A stretch of DNA of 64,000 nt, from the NCBI RefSeq assembly GCF_028751035.1, contig NZ_CP063533.1:558001-622000 (forward strand), written 5' to 3'. Shown here in pieces: positions 28,243-38,607 of this stretch. The stretch comes from Helicobacter winghamensis ATCC BAA-430. Lineage in GTDB: Bacteria > Campylobacterota > Campylobacteria > Campylobacterales > Helicobacteraceae. The position numbers were made by a program, and so were the translations under genes. The notes under the pieces were generated by a model. That model had not been told where the DNA came from. It was given only the letters and a program-made list of their open reading frames with translations, and made no database searches. Position 1 is the first letter of the stretch. Each line of letters begins with the position of its first letter.

Positions 28243-30030
28243 ATGGTTAAGATTACTGAAAATAGCTTAAGAGATGGACATCAATCTTTGCTAGCTACAA
28301 GAATGCGCACAGAAGATTTAGTAGAGGCTGCGCAGATTTTTGAACAAGTTGGATTCCATAGCATTGAAGCTTGGGGCGGGGCAACTTATGATACTTGTTT
28401 GCGCTATTTAAAAGAAGATCCTTTTGAGCGTCTTGCAACTTTTAAAGAGATTTTCAAAAAAACTCCCATTCAAATGTTGTTGCGCGGACAAAATCTTATT
28501 GGTTATCGCCATTATGCTGATGATATTGTGCGTGAGTTTGTGCGATTATCCGCGCAAAATGGTGTAGATATTTTTAGAATTTTTGATGCTCTAAATGATA
28601 TTCGTAATCTTGAGGTTTCTATTGAAGAGGTTAAAAAACAAGGAAAACACGCGCAAGGAGCGATTTGCTACACAACTTCGCCTGTGCATACTATTAAAAG
28701 TTTTGTAGAGTATGGCAAAGAGTTAGAAAAGCGCGGTTGTGATTCTTTGGCAATTAAAGATATGGCTGGGCTTATTACTCCAAATGCAACATTTGAACTT
28801 GTTAAAGCTTTAAAAGAAGAAATTGACTTGCCTTTAGCATTACATACACATTCTACTGCCGGTTTTGCTTTTGGCTCGCATTTAAAGGCTATTGAAGCTG
28901 GAGTGGATATTTTAGATCTTGCAAATTCCGCATTAGCAGAAGGCACAAGTCATCCTTGCACGCAATCAATGGTAGCAACATTGCAAGGCACGCAATGGGA
29001 TAGCAAATTAGATTTATCCTTAATGGAAAAAGCAGCAGAGATTTTAAAGCGTAATCGCAGAAAGTATAAAAAGTTTGAATCAGAATATAACAATATTGAT
29101 ACGCGTGTGCTTGTTAGCCAAATACCTGGAGGTATGATTTCTAATCTAGCCAATCAATTAAGAGAGCAAAACGCGCTAGATAAAATGGATGCCGTTTTAG
29201 AAGAGATTCCAAATGTGCGTAAAGACTTTGGGTATCCGCCTTTAGTTACTCCATCAAGTCAGATTGTAGGCACACAAGCAGTATTAAATGTCTTAGCACA
29301 AACGCGTTATAAGACTTTGACAACGGAATCTAAAAACATCATCAAAGGCTATTATGGTAAAACTCCAGCACTGATTGATTCTGTATTGATTGAACGCGTT
29401 AAGCAAGAAGGTGAGGAAATTATTGCAAGTCGTCCAGCAGACAAAATTGCACCAGAGTTACAAAAAGCAAGAGAAGAATCTCAAGAATTTGCCAAAAGTG
29501 AAACAGATGTGATTTCTTATGCGATTTTTGGGGCAATTGCAAAGAAATTTTTAGATGAACGCAATGAAAATCGCCTAAGCCCAGAAGCATTGACGACTTT
29601 TGAAGGTGTTCAAGGTCCTATGCCAAAAGAATTTACTATTAATTTACATGGCGAAACTTACCATATTAAAATTGAAGGAAGTGGTGAAAAAAATGCAAGT
29701 GTACGTCCATTTTTTGTGCGCGTAGATGGGGATTTAAGGGAAGTTTTAGTGGAGTTGGATTCTAGCGATAAAAAAGGAGGTGTCAAAAAAACTGATTCCT
29801 TGCCACAAGCAAGCTTGCCTGGACATATTATTTCTCCAATGCCAGGAAATCTAACAAAACTTAAAGTGAAAGTAGGTGATAAAATCAAAGAGGGAGATGT
29901 GCTAGCTATTGTTGAGGCAATGAAAATGGAAAATCAAGTTTTAGCAACGGTGGGTGGTGAAATCAAAGAAATTTATGCAAAAGAAGGGCAGCAAATTAGT
30001 GCAAATTTAGCGATTATGCTTGTTGAATAA
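28243..30030 (+). CDS. pycB: Pyruvate carboxylase subunit B (carboxyltransferase plus biotin carrier)
   Basis: Transfers CO2 from biotin to pyruvate, forming oxaloacetate. Residues about 1-290 are the TIM-barrel carboxyltransferase (TENSLRDGHQSL, GGATYDTCLRYL, the LLRGQN metal-lysine region). A conserved helical domain follows, then a C-terminal biotinyl domain with EAMKMENQV, biotin on Lys561. ATG at 28243 is chosen because GGAG lies six bases upstream; an in-frame TTG at 28231 overlaps that site. It resembles oxaloacetate decarboxylase alpha too, but the biotin carboxylase partner at 32175 and absence of membrane decarboxylase subunits favour pyruvate carboxylase, as in C. jejuni. Its stop overlaps xseA. 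Confidence 0.9.
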   Translation: MVKITENSLRDGHQSLLATRMRTEDLVEAAQIFEQVGFHSIEAWGGATYDTCLRYLKEDPFERLATFKEIFKKTPIQMLLRGQNLIGYRHYADDIVREFVRLSAQNGVDIFRIFDALNDIRNLEVSIEEVKKQGKHAQGAICYTTSPVHTIKSFVEYGKELEKRGCDSLAIKDMAGLITPNATFELVKALKEEIDLPLALHTHSTAGFAFGSHLKAIEAGVDILDLANSALAEGTSHPCTQSMVATLQGTQWDSKLDLSLMEKAAEILKRNRRKYKKFESEYNNIDTRVLVSQIPGGMISNLANQLREQNALDKMDAVLEEIPNVRKDFGYPPLVTPSSQIVGTQAVLNVLAQTRYKTLTTESKNIIKGYYGKTPALIDSVLIERVKQEGEEIIASRPADKIAPELQKAREESQEFAKSETDVISYAIFGAIAKKFLDERNENRLSPEALTTFEGVQGPMPKEFTINLHGETYHIKIEGSGEKNASVRPFFVRVDGDLREVLVELDSSDKKGGVKKTDSLPQASLPGHIISPMPGNLTKLKVKVGDKIKEGDVLAIVEAMKMENQVLATVGGEIKEIYAKEGQQISANLAIMLVE

Positions 30031-31274
30031 TGCAAACTTTAAGCATTACAGATTTAAATACACAAATTAAGAGTTTATTGGAAGCGACTTTTGTGCAAGT
30101 GCGCGTAAGTGGGGAAGTGAGCAATTTCACAAAGCATACAAGCGGGCATTTATACTTCACTCTAAAAGATAAAAATTCTTCTTTAAAATGTGTGATGTTT
30201 CGTGGTAATGCAGCAAAACTTAAGTTTCAAATCACAGAAGGAATGGATTTGACTTTAGAAGGTGTGATAAGTGTTTATGTGCCGCGTGGAGATTATCAAC
30301 TAAATTGCTTAGATGCTATTCCTAAAGGCATAGGAGCTTTATTGTTAGCCTATGAGCAACTTAAGCAAGAATATGAAAAAAAGGGTTATTTCACAAAGCA
30401 AAAGCCTATTCCGAGATTCCCTAAAAAAGTTGCACTACTTACTTCAAGCACTGGAGCCGTACTGCACGATATGCTAAGTATTGCTAAGAAACGATGGAAT
30501 CTTGTAAGATTTGTGCTATTAGATACGCTTGTGCAAGGCGATGGAGCAAAAGAAAGCATTGCAGCAAATCTTAAAATTGCCGATACCTTAGGTGCAGATT
30601 GCATTATTTTAGCGCGCGGGGGTGGAAGTTTAGAGGATTTATGGGCTTTTAATGAACCTATGGTAGCAGAAGCGATTTATCAATCAAATACCCCTATTAT
30701 TTCAGCCATAGGGCATGAGCCTGATGTGGTGCTTAGTGATTTTGTGGCAGATTTGCGCGCCCCAACACCTTCTGCGGCAATGGAGTTATTACTGCCTGAT
30801 GAAAAGGAATGGTTAATGCGTTTAGATGCGTTGCAAATAGATTTAGAGAAGCTTTTAATGCGGGCTTTACAAGCAAAATCTAATGCGCTAAAAGCATTTA
30901 AAGAAAAGCTTAATTACAATCCATTTTTTATGAAAATTACACAATTCCAAGCGCAATGCCAGCAACAAGAAATATTTTTTACACAAAAAATGGAACACAA
31001 GTTAGCTTTATCATCTTTTAAATTACAAGTTCCACAGACGCAAGTCCATCTAAAAATGGAGCAGAAATTAGCTCAACTTCAAGCAAAATTGGGAATTTTA
31101 AAAGCACAAATGGAATCCAAAAATCCAGAAAATTATCAAAAAGAAGGTTATGTTTGCGCTTTAAGTGAAGGTAAGAGAATAAAAAAACTTGCGGATTTAA
31201 ATTTAGATTCCATCATAGAATTACAAGATAAAAGTGCGACAATCAAAGCGCAGATTAAAGAAATGCTTAAATAA
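30030..31274 (+). CDS. xseA: Exodeoxyribonuclease VII large subunit
   Basis: Catalytic subunit of the single-strand exonuclease ExoVII. An N-terminal OB-fold ([28 protein letters not shown]) is followed by the catalytic domain with [28 protein letters not shown] and [28 protein letters not shown], all diagnostic. A long helical coiled-coil region spans about 265-370. 414 residues, normal. Start overlaps the pycB stop by one base (TAATG). The small subunit XseB is not adjacent. It ends 8 bases into the convergent uppP. Confidence 0.96.
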   Translation: MQTLSITDLNTQIKSLLEATFVQVRVSGEVSNFTKHTSGHLYFTLKDKNSSLKCVMFRGNAAKLKFQITEGMDLTLEGVISVYVPRGDYQLNCLDAIPKGIGALLLAYEQLKQEYEKKGYFTKQKPIPRFPKKVALLTSSTGAVLHDMLSIAKKRWNLVRFVLLDTLVQGDGAKESIAANLKIADTLGADCIILARGGGSLEDLWAFNEPMVAEAIYQSNTPIISAIGHEPDVVLSDFVADLRAPTPSAAMELLLPDEKEWLMRLDALQIDLEKLLMRALQAKSNALKAFKEKLNYNPFFMKITQFQAQCQQQEIFFTQKMEHKLALSSFKLQVPQTQVHLKMEQKLAQLQAKLGILKAQMESKNPENYQKEGYVCALSEGKRIKKLADLNLDSIIELQDKSATIKAQIKEMLK

Positions 31275-32046
31275 TATCCAAATAATATAAAAATATAATC
31301 CCCAGCACAATACGATAAATTCCAAAAGGGATAAAGTTAAAGCGCGAAACAAAATTTAAAAAAAGCTTAATTGCAAGTAATGCGCTGAAAAATGCTACAA
31401 CAAATCCTGTCCCTAAAATTAGTGCATTATCTACACTTAAAACTTCGTGATTTTTATAAAGACTATAAGCGCTTGCTAGCACCATTGTAGGCAATGCTAA
31501 GAGAAAGGAAAATTCTGTGGCTACCTTACGATTGCAGCCTAAGAGTAATCCTCCAACAATTGTTGCCCCACTGCGTGATGTTCCTGGAATCATCGCTAAG
31601 GCTTGAAAGAGTCCTATTAATAAAGCTTGCTTGTAAGAGATTGTATTAACTTCTGTGGTGTGGTGTTCTCTTTCTTTATAAAAAATCTCTAAAATAATAA
31701 AAATGATTCCACCTAAAATTAGCATAATTGATACGGTAATAGGGGCAAAAAGTGCTTTAATATAGGAATAAAATAGGAATCCTAAAATCCCAGCAGGTAA
31801 AAATCCAATTCCAAGCTTTATCCAAAGTTGCAAGCTGTTTTTAAAAAGTTTTTGCGAGAAAACAAAAATTACAGCTAAAATTGAACCTAGTTGGATCACA
31901 ACTTCGAAAGTTTTATGGAATGTGTTTTGTGGAATCCCTAATAACTCTGAAGTTAAAATTAAATGTCCGGTTGATGAGATTGGCAGAAATTCTGTTAAGC
32001 CTTCTACAATGCCTAAAATAATTGCATAAATAAATTCCATAATCAT
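31267..32046 (-). CDS. uppP: Undecaprenyl-diphosphatase
   Basis: Integral membrane phosphatase (BacA) that recycles undecaprenyl pyrophosphate to the carrier lipid for peptidoglycan and surface glycans. Diagnostic motifs are the N-terminal [18 protein letters not shown] and the internal [13 protein letters not shown]. About 259 residues from the chosen start; the frame is open further upstream, but homologues begin near MEFIYAI, so 32046 or 32040 is likely. No strong ribosome site is visible. Overlaps xseA by 8 bases tail to tail. Confidence 0.95.
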   Translation of the reverse strand: MIMEFIYAIILGIVEGLTEFLPISSTGHLILTSELLGIPQNTFHKTFEVVIQLGSILAVIFVFSQKLFKNSLQLWIKLGIGFLPAGILGFLFYSYIKALFAPITVSIMLILGGIIFIILEIFYKEREHHTTEVNTISYKQALLIGLFQALAMIPGTSRSGATIVGGLLLGCNRKVATEFSFLLALPTMVLASAYSLYKNHEVLSVDNALILGTGFVVAFFSALLAIKLFLNFVSRFNFIPFGIYRIVLGIIFLYYLDII

Positions 32047-32174
32047 ACGCCCAAATGTGTAAAAATGCCTAAATTGTAGCACAAATCTACTCTTTTTGCC
32101 AAATTTTGTAAAACTTTAACAATGCCTTAAAAATAAAATTATAGAATTTAAGATTGCTTTTATTTGGAGTAACA

Positions 32175-33605
32175 ATGTTTAAAAGAATTTTGATTGCAAA
32201 TCGTGGTGAGATTGCTGTGCGTATTATTAGAGCTTGTAATGATTTAAATATTGAGTCTGTGGCGATTTACTCGCGTGCTGATAGGGATAGTATGCATGTT
32301 AAAATGGCAACGCACACTTATGCTATTAGTGAAGATCCTATTAAGGGATATTTAGATCCGGATTTAATTATTCAAGCAGCCAAAGAAATGGAAGCAGAAG
32401 CAATTCATCCCGGATATGGGTTTTTAAGTGAAAATGCTTTGTTTGCAAAAAAGGTAAAAGAAGCTGGGCTTGTATGGATTGGGCCAGATAGTGAGGTGAT
32501 CGCAAAAATGGGGGATAAGAATGCGGCTAGAAATCTAATGATTGCAAATGGGATTCCTGTTGTTCCAGGAACTGAACCGCTTAATGCACTAAGTTTGTAT
32601 GAGATTCAAAAGATTGCGCGCAAGATTGGCTATCCTGTGATTTTAAAGGCAAGTAGTGGGGGTGGAGGGCTTGGAATCCGTGTTGTGTGGGAAGAAAAAG
32701 ATTTGGAGAGCGCATTTGAAGCGTGTAAAAGAGAAGCATTGACTTTTTTTAAGAATGAAGATGTTTTTATGGAAAAATACATTCAAAATCCGCGCCACAT
32801 AGAGTTTCAAATCTTAGCAGATAATTATGGAAATGTGATTCATCTTTTTGAGAGAGATTGCTCTATCCAAAGGCGTCATCAAAAACTTATTGAAATCGCG
32901 CCTTGCCCTACAATGAGTACGGATTTAAGGCGTAGAATGGGAAGCGTGGCAGTGGGTGCTGCAAGAGCTGCAAACTACACAAATGCTGGAACGGTGGAAT
33001 TTTTGGTAGATGATTACAATAATTTTTATTTTATGGAGATGAACACAAGGATTCAAGTAGAACACGGCGTTACAGAAGAGATCACAGGCTTTGATTTGAT
33101 AGGGCGTCAAATTAGAATTGCAAGTGGGGAGATTTTGGATATTTCACAAAGTGATGTGCATATTCAAGGATTTGCGATTGAAGCTAGGATTAATGCTGAA
33201 GATGTGCATAATGACTTTGTTCCAAATCCTGGAACAATCACGGCATATTATCCAGCTTTAGGTCCTTTTGTGCGTGTGGATAGTTATATTTATAAAGATT
33301 TTACGATTCCGCCTTTTTATGATTCTATGGTGGCAAAGTTGATTGTGCGTGCAACAAGCTATGATTTAGCGGTTAATAAACTTAAGCGCGCATTAAACGA
33401 GTTTAAAATTCGCGGAGTTAAAACGACAATTCCTTTTTTGGTTAATATTTGTAATGATAAAGATTTTAGGCGCGGGAATTTTGATACTTCGTATTTGGAG
33501 CAAAAGGTTGGACAGCTAATGCCACAAGAAAGTAGCGATGAGAGTGATTTGGTTGCTGCAATTGCAGTTGCTTTGGCTTTTGGATTGGAAGAAAATGTTA
33601 AATAA
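32175..33605 (+). CDS. pycA: Pyruvate carboxylase subunit A (biotin carboxylase)
   Basis: ATP-grasp biotin carboxylase that carboxylates the biotin on PycB. Features: [32 protein letters not shown]-binding [26 protein letters not shown] and [14 protein letters not shown]. It has no biotinyl domain, so it works in trans. ATG at 32175 (GGAG six bases upstream) gives 476 residues; the frame extends seven codons further up. I favour a pyruvate carboxylase role over acetyl-CoA carboxylase AccC because of the close pycB homologue 2 kb upstream and lack of accB nearby, but the two are hard to separate by sequence alone. Confidence 0.85.
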   Translation: MFKRILIANRGEIAVRIIRACNDLNIESVAIYSRADRDSMHVKMATHTYAISEDPIKGYLDPDLIIQAAKEMEAEAIHPGYGFLSENALFAKKVKEAGLVWIGPDSEVIAKMGDKNAARNLMIANGIPVVPGTEPLNALSLYEIQKIARKIGYPVILKASSGGGGLGIRVVWEEKDLESAFEACKREALTFFKNEDVFMEKYIQNPRHIEFQILADNYGNVIHLFERDCSIQRRHQKLIEIAPCPTMSTDLRRRMGSVAVGAARAANYTNAGTVEFLVDDYNNFYFMEMNTRIQVEHGVTEEITGFDLIGRQIRIASGEILDISQSDVHIQGFAIEARINAEDVHNDFVPNPGTITAYYPALGPFVRVDSYIYKDFTIPPFYDSMVAKLIVRATSYDLAVNKLKRALNEFKIRGVKTTIPFLVNICNDKDFRRGNFDTSYLEQKVGQLMPQESSDESDLVAAIAVALAFGLEENVK

Positions 33606-33667
33606 ATCTAGTTTTAAGTAAGGTTGCGCTAGAATCAGCGTTTATTTTTTTAAAGAGGTTTTGTAAG

Positions 33668-33802
33668 ATGAAAAGAACATATCAACCACATAATACACCG
33701 CGTAAGCGCACGCATGGCTTTAGAGTGAGAATGCAGACAAAAAATGGTCGCAAGATTATTAATGCTAGACGCGCAAAAGGCAGAAAAAGATTAGCAATCT
33801 AA
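33668..33802 (+). CDS. rpmH: 50S ribosomal protein L34
   Basis: A 44-residue very basic ribosomal protein beginning [19 protein letters not shown] and ending GRKRLAI, the invariant bL34 pattern. AGAGG lies upstream of the ATG. It heads the rpmH-rnpA-yidD-yidC-khpB-mnmE cluster conserved across bacteria. Confidence 0.97.
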   Translation: MKRTYQPHNTPRKRTHGFRVRMQTKNGRKIINARRAKGRKRLAI

Positions 33803-33817
33803 GTTTGGAATAGCATT

Positions 33818-34135
33818 TTGGTAACATTAAACACAAAACAAGATTTTAATCGTGTTTATAGGAGCCAAAAGCGCTGGCATAATGCTTATTTTGTCTTATT
33901 CTTTAGAGAGGATGCACAACAGAAAAGAATTGGATTTTCTGTATCAAAAAAGGTAGGCAACGCGGTATGTCGTAATCGCATAAAGCGTAGGTTGCGTGCT
34001 ATCTACAGGGAGTCTATGCTGGATTTAAGGGGCGGGGATATGATTTTGTTAGCAAAAAATGGATTAGATAAGGTTGCATATAAAACCTTACAAAGTAATT
34101 ATAAATATGCATTAATAAGACTTGGTTTGGTGTAA
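33818..34135 (+). CDS. rnpA: Ribonuclease P protein component
   Basis: Protein subunit of RNase P, assisting the catalytic RNA in tRNA 5' processing. The signature RNR-like motif is present as GNAVCRNRIKRRLRAIYRE (residues about 45-65), and the N-terminal F(N)RVYRSQKRW fits. 105 residues. I use the TTG at 33818, with GGAA about eight bases upstream; no ATG is available before the conserved region. It sits 15 bases after rpmH. Confidence 0.94.
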   Translation: MVTLNTKQDFNRVYRSQKRWHNAYFVLFFREDAQQKRIGFSVSKKVGNAVCRNRIKRRLRAIYRESMLDLRGGDMILLAKNGLDKVAYKTLQSNYKYALIRLGLV

Positions 34136-34138
34136 AAG

Positions 34139-34522
34139 ATGATAAAAACAGCTTGTCTTTTTGCAATTAAGAGTTATCAGCGTTATCTTTCTCCATTGCT
34201 AGGGACAAATTGTCGTTATTACCCTAGTTGTTCAGAATATGCCAAGCAAGCGTATTTATTTCAAAATCCTTTTATTGCCACACTTAAAACGCTGGGTAGA
34301 ATTTTATCTTGCAACCAGTTATTTAGAGGTGGAATCGCTTATCCTAGTGCATCTTTGTCTTTGCAAATTTATGTTTTCAAGCCTTGTTTGGTAAGATATT
34401 GGTTGATTCCTAATCATACTCCAAGCTATGCTTTTTATAATATCCCAAGTTGTACTTTTTTAGAAATTAAATCTCAAACATTTCAGATTATTAAAAATTA
34501 TCCAAAGGCTTCTCGTGTTTAA
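34139..34522 (+). CDS. yidD: Membrane protein insertion efficiency factor YidD
   Basis: Small peripheral membrane protein helping YidC. The conserved core is SYQRYLSPLLGTNCRYYPSCSEYAKQA, with three cysteines typical of the family (NCRYYPSCSEY). The 127-residue length exceeds the usual 70-115 because of a C-terminal extension. Starts 3 bases after rnpA and overlaps yidC by 8 bases. Confidence 0.94.
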   Translation: MIKTACLFAIKSYQRYLSPLLGTNCRYYPSCSEYAKQAYLFQNPFIATLKTLGRILSCNQLFRGGIAYPSASLSLQIYVFKPCLVRYWLIPNHTPSYAFYNIPSCTFLEIKSQTFQIIKNYPKASRV

Positions 34523-36116
34523 TAAAATTAATGAATTAAGTTCCCAAGCTAGAATTATGATTGCAGTAGTTTTAGCGCTTGTATTTTTTATTCCTTATAG
34601 CTACTTTTATCAACCTAATTCCCTAGAAAATAATGCAACTATAGTCAATAATGATATGGTCAAGTTGGAATCTACTCCTAAAGCACAAGATGTAGCACTT
34701 GCTAATGTCTTGCCAACAAATATGAGCAGTGAAGATTCTGCGATAATTGCAACAATTGAAGCGGAGGGCTTTATTTATAAGATTGATAAATTGGGCAGAA
34801 TTGCGATTGTGGAGCTTAAAGAAGAAAAATATCACAAGGATTCTAAGCCGCTTTCTTTGTTTTCAAATGATGTGGCAAGCCAAACAAATCCAAAGATTCT
34901 AGAGATTAGATTTTCAGATTCTGTTTTAAATAATCAAGCATTAAACTCCCCATATAGCGCAAGTGCAAACCATTTAGTGCTGACAGATTCCCCACAGAGT
35001 TTAACACTTACTCAAGAGTTAAATGGTTTAAAAGTGCAAAAAGTTTTAACTTTTTATCCAAATGGTTATTATAAGGCAACCATTAAGATTCCACAAAATT
35101 ACATTTATTTCGTTTCTCCGGGTATGCGTCCAAATGTGGAAAATGATGCTTATGTTTTTAAGGGTGCAATTATTAAAGAAGCTGATGATACGATTACTAC
35201 TATTGAGGATGGTGATGCACAAGGGCAGCTAAACTTCGCTAATGCAAAAATTTTAGCAGCGGTGGATCGTTATTATACAACCTTATTTTTTAATGATAAA
35301 GGTTTCAATGCGACAATTTTAAGTAATGCAAATGAAGATCCAATGCCTTTTATTGGTGGTAATGGAGAGTTAGTATTGGAAGGCTATATAGGACCAAAGA
35401 ATTATCGTTTGTTAGAATCCATTGATCCATTTTTAACCGATGTTGTGGAATATGGAGTGATTACATTTTTTGCCAAACCATTATTTTTATTGCTTGAGAA
35501 GCTTTATGATTTTTGCGGAAATTGGGGATGGGCGATTATTTTGCTAACTCTAATTGTTAGAATTGTGCTTTATCCTTTGACTTATAAGGGTATGGTATCT
35601 ATGCAAAAACTCAAAGAGCTTGCACCAAAAATGAAAGAATTGCAGCAAAAATATAAAGGTGAGCCACAAAAATTGCAAGTGCATATGATGGATTTATATA
35701 AAAAACATGGTGCAAATCCTATGGGCGGGTGTTTACCATTGCTTTTACAAATTCCTGTATTCTTTGCTATTTATCGCGTATTGTTTAATGCTATTGAACT
35801 TAAAGGGGCTGATTGGTTGCTTTGGATTACAGATTTGTCGGTAATGGATCCTTATTTTGTATTGCCAATTTTAATGGGTGCAACAATGTATTTACAGCAG
35901 CATTTAACACCAACTGCTTTCAATGATCCTATGCAAGAGAAAATTTTTAAATTTTTGCCCTTAATTTTTACAATTTTCTTTGTAACATTTCCATCAGGGC
36001 TTGTGCTGTATTGGTTTGTTAATAATATATTTTCAATCTTGCAGCAACTTTTGATTAATAAATCTTTAGAGCGTAAGAAAGCAAGAGAAATTGCTGAACA
36101 TAAACATAAAGCATAG
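34515..36116 (+). CDS. yidC: Membrane protein insertase YidC
   Basis: Inserts and folds inner-membrane proteins, alone or with SecYEG. A first transmembrane helix (residues 13-30) is followed by the large periplasmic P1 domain (about 40-320), then the conserved core with GNWGWAIILLTLIVRIVLYPLTYK, the cytoplasmic helical hairpin, NPMGGCLPLLLQIPVFFAIYRVL, and a basic C-terminal tail. 533 residues, typical of Gram-negatives. The start is GTG, overlapping yidD. Confidence 0.97.
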   Translation: MFNKINELSSQARIMIAVVLALVFFIPYSYFYQPNSLENNATIVNNDMVKLESTPKAQDVALANVLPTNMSSEDSAIIATIEAEGFIYKIDKLGRIAIVELKEEKYHKDSKPLSLFSNDVASQTNPKILEIRFSDSVLNNQALNSPYSASANHLVLTDSPQSLTLTQELNGLKVQKVLTFYPNGYYKATIKIPQNYIYFVSPGMRPNVENDAYVFKGAIIKEADDTITTIEDGDAQGQLNFANAKILAAVDRYYTTLFFNDKGFNATILSNANEDPMPFIGGNGELVLEGYIGPKNYRLLESIDPFLTDVVEYGVITFFAKPLFLLLEKLYDFCGNWGWAIILLTLIVRIVLYPLTYKGMVSMQKLKELAPKMKELQQKYKGEPQKLQVHMMDLYKKHGANPMGGCLPLLLQIPVFFAIYRVLFNAIELKGADWLLWITDLSVMDPYFVLPILMGATMYLQQHLTPTAFNDPMQEKIFKFLPLIFTIFFVTFPSGLVLYWFVNNIFSILQQLLINKSLERKKAREIAEHKHKA

Positions 36117-36119
36117 TTA

Positions 36120-36890
36120 ATGAAAAAGATAGAGGCTCAAACTTTAGAAGCAGCACTAATTGCTGCAGCAAAGGAATTTGATTGTTCTGTTGTGGATTTA
36201 GAATATGAGGTTATTCAAAATCCTTCCAAGGGATTTTTAGGATTTGGTAAAAAACAAGCTATGATCTGTGTTCAACCTAAAGAGTCAAATATTAAAAAAA
36301 ATTCTAATATAATTTGCAGTGATGTGGCTGAGAAAGATTTTATAAAGAATGCAAAAGAATTTGCCAAAGAAATGCAAACAGAGCAGCAAGATAAGAAAAG
36401 CAAAAAGTCAATATTTAGAAAAGAAGAAATGCAAGAAATTTCTAAAGCTGTGCAAAAAGAGCTTGATGAACTTCTAGCTATGTTGCCTTATAAACTTGAT
36501 AGTGTTCTTGTTGAGCCTTATGATGAAAATACGCTATATGTGAAGATTGATGGGGAAGACTCTGCGTTATTAATTGGAAAAGAAGGTTATCGTTACAAAG
36601 CAATTTCTTATTTAATTTTTAATTGGGTTAATCATGTTTATGGACTAATGATTCGACTTGAGATTGCTGAGTTTTTACATAATCAAGAAGAGATGATTGC
36701 AAATTATCTTTTGCCAACAATAGAAAGTGTGAAGCTAACAGGTAAAGCGCAAACTAAACCTTTAGATGGAGTGTTAGCGCACATTGCTTTAAAGCAACTG
36801 CGTGAGCAATTTCCAGATAAATATGTTTCTTTTCGCTTAAATAGCGAAGGAGAGCGTTATATTATTGTAAACGCTTTTTATCATTCCTAA
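36120..36890 (+). CDS. khpB: RNA-binding protein KhpB (Jag)
   Basis: Jag/SpoIIIJ-associated family. The N-terminal Jag_N domain has FLGFGKKQA, a middle charged linker follows, then a type II KH domain (LYVKIDGEDSALLIGKEGYRYKAI) and a C-terminal R3H-like part (residues about 205-256) that lacks the strict R-x3-H (RYIIVNAFYH). 256 residues. It is placed between yidC and mnmE with 3-base spacing before and a 1-base overlap after, so the cluster is one transcript. Role in RNA regulation and cell envelope is known only in Firmicutes. Confidence 0.9.
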   Translation: MKKIEAQTLEAALIAAAKEFDCSVVDLEYEVIQNPSKGFLGFGKKQAMICVQPKESNIKKNSNIICSDVAEKDFIKNAKEFAKEMQTEQQDKKSKKSIFRKEEMQEISKAVQKELDELLAMLPYKLDSVLVEPYDENTLYVKIDGEDSALLIGKEGYRYKAISYLIFNWVNHVYGLMIRLEIAEFLHNQEEMIANYLLPTIESVKLTGKAQTKPLDGVLAHIALKQLREQFPDKYVSFRLNSEGERYIIVNAFYHS

Positions 36891-38278
36891 TGTTAAATAA
36901 CGACACAATCATAGCCCCAGCAACAACTTATGGACAATCATCTTTAAATGTTTTACGATTAAGTGGGGCAAATGCTTTATTTATTGCTTCAAAGCTTGCT
37001 AGGCTTGATTTTAATGCTATTAAAAGCCTAATTAAGCCCCGCCTAGCGCGATTAACCAAGATTTATTTTGAAGATGGAACACTTTTAGATGAGTGCATTC
37101 TTTTGTATTTTAAAGCTCCAAATAGTTACACAACAGAAGATGTGATAGAGTTTCAATGCCACGGAGGGAGCTTTATTGCACAAAATATTTTGCAAACTTG
37201 TTTGAAATTTGGTGCAAGGCTTGCAAATCCCGGAGAATTTACAAAACGCGCATTTTTAGGCGGTCGCATTGATTTATCTCAAGCGCAAGCTGTGGCAAAA
37301 CTTATAGAGTCACAAAATGTAAATGCACATCAAATGTTAATGCGTCATTTAAAAGGCGAAATGCAAGAGTTTTGCGAGAATTTACGCGCAACTTTAATTA
37401 GTTTTTTAGCGCATAGTGAAGTGTTTATTGATTATGCCGATGAAGAGTTGCCACAGGATTTATTGGAGAATTTGAAGCAAAAATTGCAGGTAGTGCTTAA
37501 AAATCTTAAAGCGCTTTTGGAGCAATCCCAAAATAAAAGAGTGTTATTTGATGGCTATAAGCTTTGTATTATAGGCAAGCCAAATGTGGGGAAAAGCTCG
37601 CTTCTTAATGCTCTTTTGCGTAATGATCGCGCCATTGTGAGTGATATTGCAGGTACAACGCGTGATAGCATTGAAGAAAACTTTGTGTTAGGTGGATATT
37701 TGTTGCGTCTTATTGATACAGCTGGAATTAGAGAAAGTACTGATGCGGTAGAGAATGAAGGGATTAAAAGAAGTTTAGAAAAGGCAAAAGAAAGCGATTT
37801 ACTTCTTGTGCTGTTTGATGGTTCGCTTCCTTTAAGTGCGGAAGATTTTCAAATTATTGAACTTTTAAAAGCCTATAAATTACAAAAAAAGATTCTAGTT
37901 TTAATCAATAAAACAGATTTAAAAATGCAATTAGAATCCAAAGTTTTAGATGAGTTTAATCCGTTGTTATTAAGTTTAAAAGGGGATTTGCTAAATGAAG
38001 ATTCCTTGCTTGAGAGATTTAAACTTAGACTAGAAGAGCTTTTAAATGAGAATGAAAAAATGGAATCGCTTTTGTTGGTTTCTGAATATCAATTCCAAGC
38101 GGTGCAAGAGTGTATTAATGCACTAAAAAACTCTCTTAATCCACTTGAAAATGGAGAGCTGGAACTCTTTAGCTTCCACATTAATGAGGCATTACGAGCA
38201 ATTTCCACTATCACAAAACCCTATGAATACTCACAAATGTTAGATGTGATGTTTGGTGATTTTTGTCTAGGGAAATAG
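36890..38278 (+). CDS. mnmE: tRNA uridine-5-carboxymethylaminomethyl modification GTPase MnmE
   Basis: With MnmG (not here) modifies the wobble uridine of several tRNAs. N-terminal tetrahydrofolate-binding domain (DTIIAPATTYG, FKAPNSYTTEDVIEFQCHGG), a helical domain, and an inserted G domain with GKPNVGKSSLLN, the IAGTTRDSIEE region, DTAGIRES and NKTD. The C-terminus FCLGK is a conservative form of the FCIGK motif whose cysteine is important. 462 residues. Overlaps khpB by one base. Confidence 0.96.
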   Translation: MLNNDTIIAPATTYGQSSLNVLRLSGANALFIASKLARLDFNAIKSLIKPRLARLTKIYFEDGTLLDECILLYFKAPNSYTTEDVIEFQCHGGSFIAQNILQTCLKFGARLANPGEFTKRAFLGGRIDLSQAQAVAKLIESQNVNAHQMLMRHLKGEMQEFCENLRATLISFLAHSEVFIDYADEELPQDLLENLKQKLQVVLKNLKALLEQSQNKRVLFDGYKLCIIGKPNVGKSSLLNALLRNDRAIVSDIAGTTRDSIEENFVLGGYLLRLIDTAGIRESTDAVENEGIKRSLEKAKESDLLLVLFDGSLPLSAEDFQIIELLKAYKLQKKILVLINKTDLKMQLESKVLDEFNPLLLSLKGDLLNEDSLLERFKLRLEELLNENEKMESLLLVSEYQFQAVQECINALKNSLNPLENGELELFSFHINEALRAISTITKPYEYSQMLDVMFGDFCLGK

Positions 38279-38286
38279 CTTCTTAT

Positions 38287-38607
38287 TTACGCTGTTTTTA
38301 GCGTAATTACTGCGATGATGATAATAAAGATTCCAACCCAACCTATAGGCTTGAGCCTTTGTTTGAAAAAATACCAACCGCCCAAAGTTGTGCCTAAGAT
38401 TCCAATGCTTCCCCAAAGCGTATAAGCAATTGCCAGTTTCATTCCTTCTAAGCTTAATGCAAGCAAGTAGAATGCAAGCCATACAAGCAAAACAGAGATT
38501 GCCCCCCATTTAAAATTCCTAAATCCATCAGATTTATTAAGTGCTAGATTTGCGATAATATCTAAGAATGCCGCTAGAACAACATAGAGTAGGTAGATAT
38601 TAAACAT
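38287..38607 (-). CDS. mdtI: SMR family exporter subunit, MdtI-like
   Basis: A 106-residue four-helix small multidrug resistance protein. NLALNKSDGFR near the first helix and IAYTLWGSIGI in the third resemble E. coli MdtI, which with MdtJ exports spermidine. The conserved membrane glutamate of EmrE is replaced by Asp in FLDIIANL, as expected for one half of a heteromeric pair. It overlaps the upstream partner by 8 bases, giving coupled synthesis. Substrate is inferred from resemblance only. Confidence 0.82.
   Translation of the reverse strand: MFNIYLLYVVLAAFLDIIANLALNKSDGFRNFKWGAISVLLVWLAFYLLALSLEGMKLAIAYTLWGSIGILGTTLGGWYFFKQRLKPIGWVGIFIIIIAVITLKTA

Noticed and set aside
33668-34135. rpmH-rnpA cluster as a marker of oriC
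   Set aside because: No dnaA, no DnaA-box cluster and no AT-rich unwinding region nearby; in Helicobacter this cluster is not at the origin.
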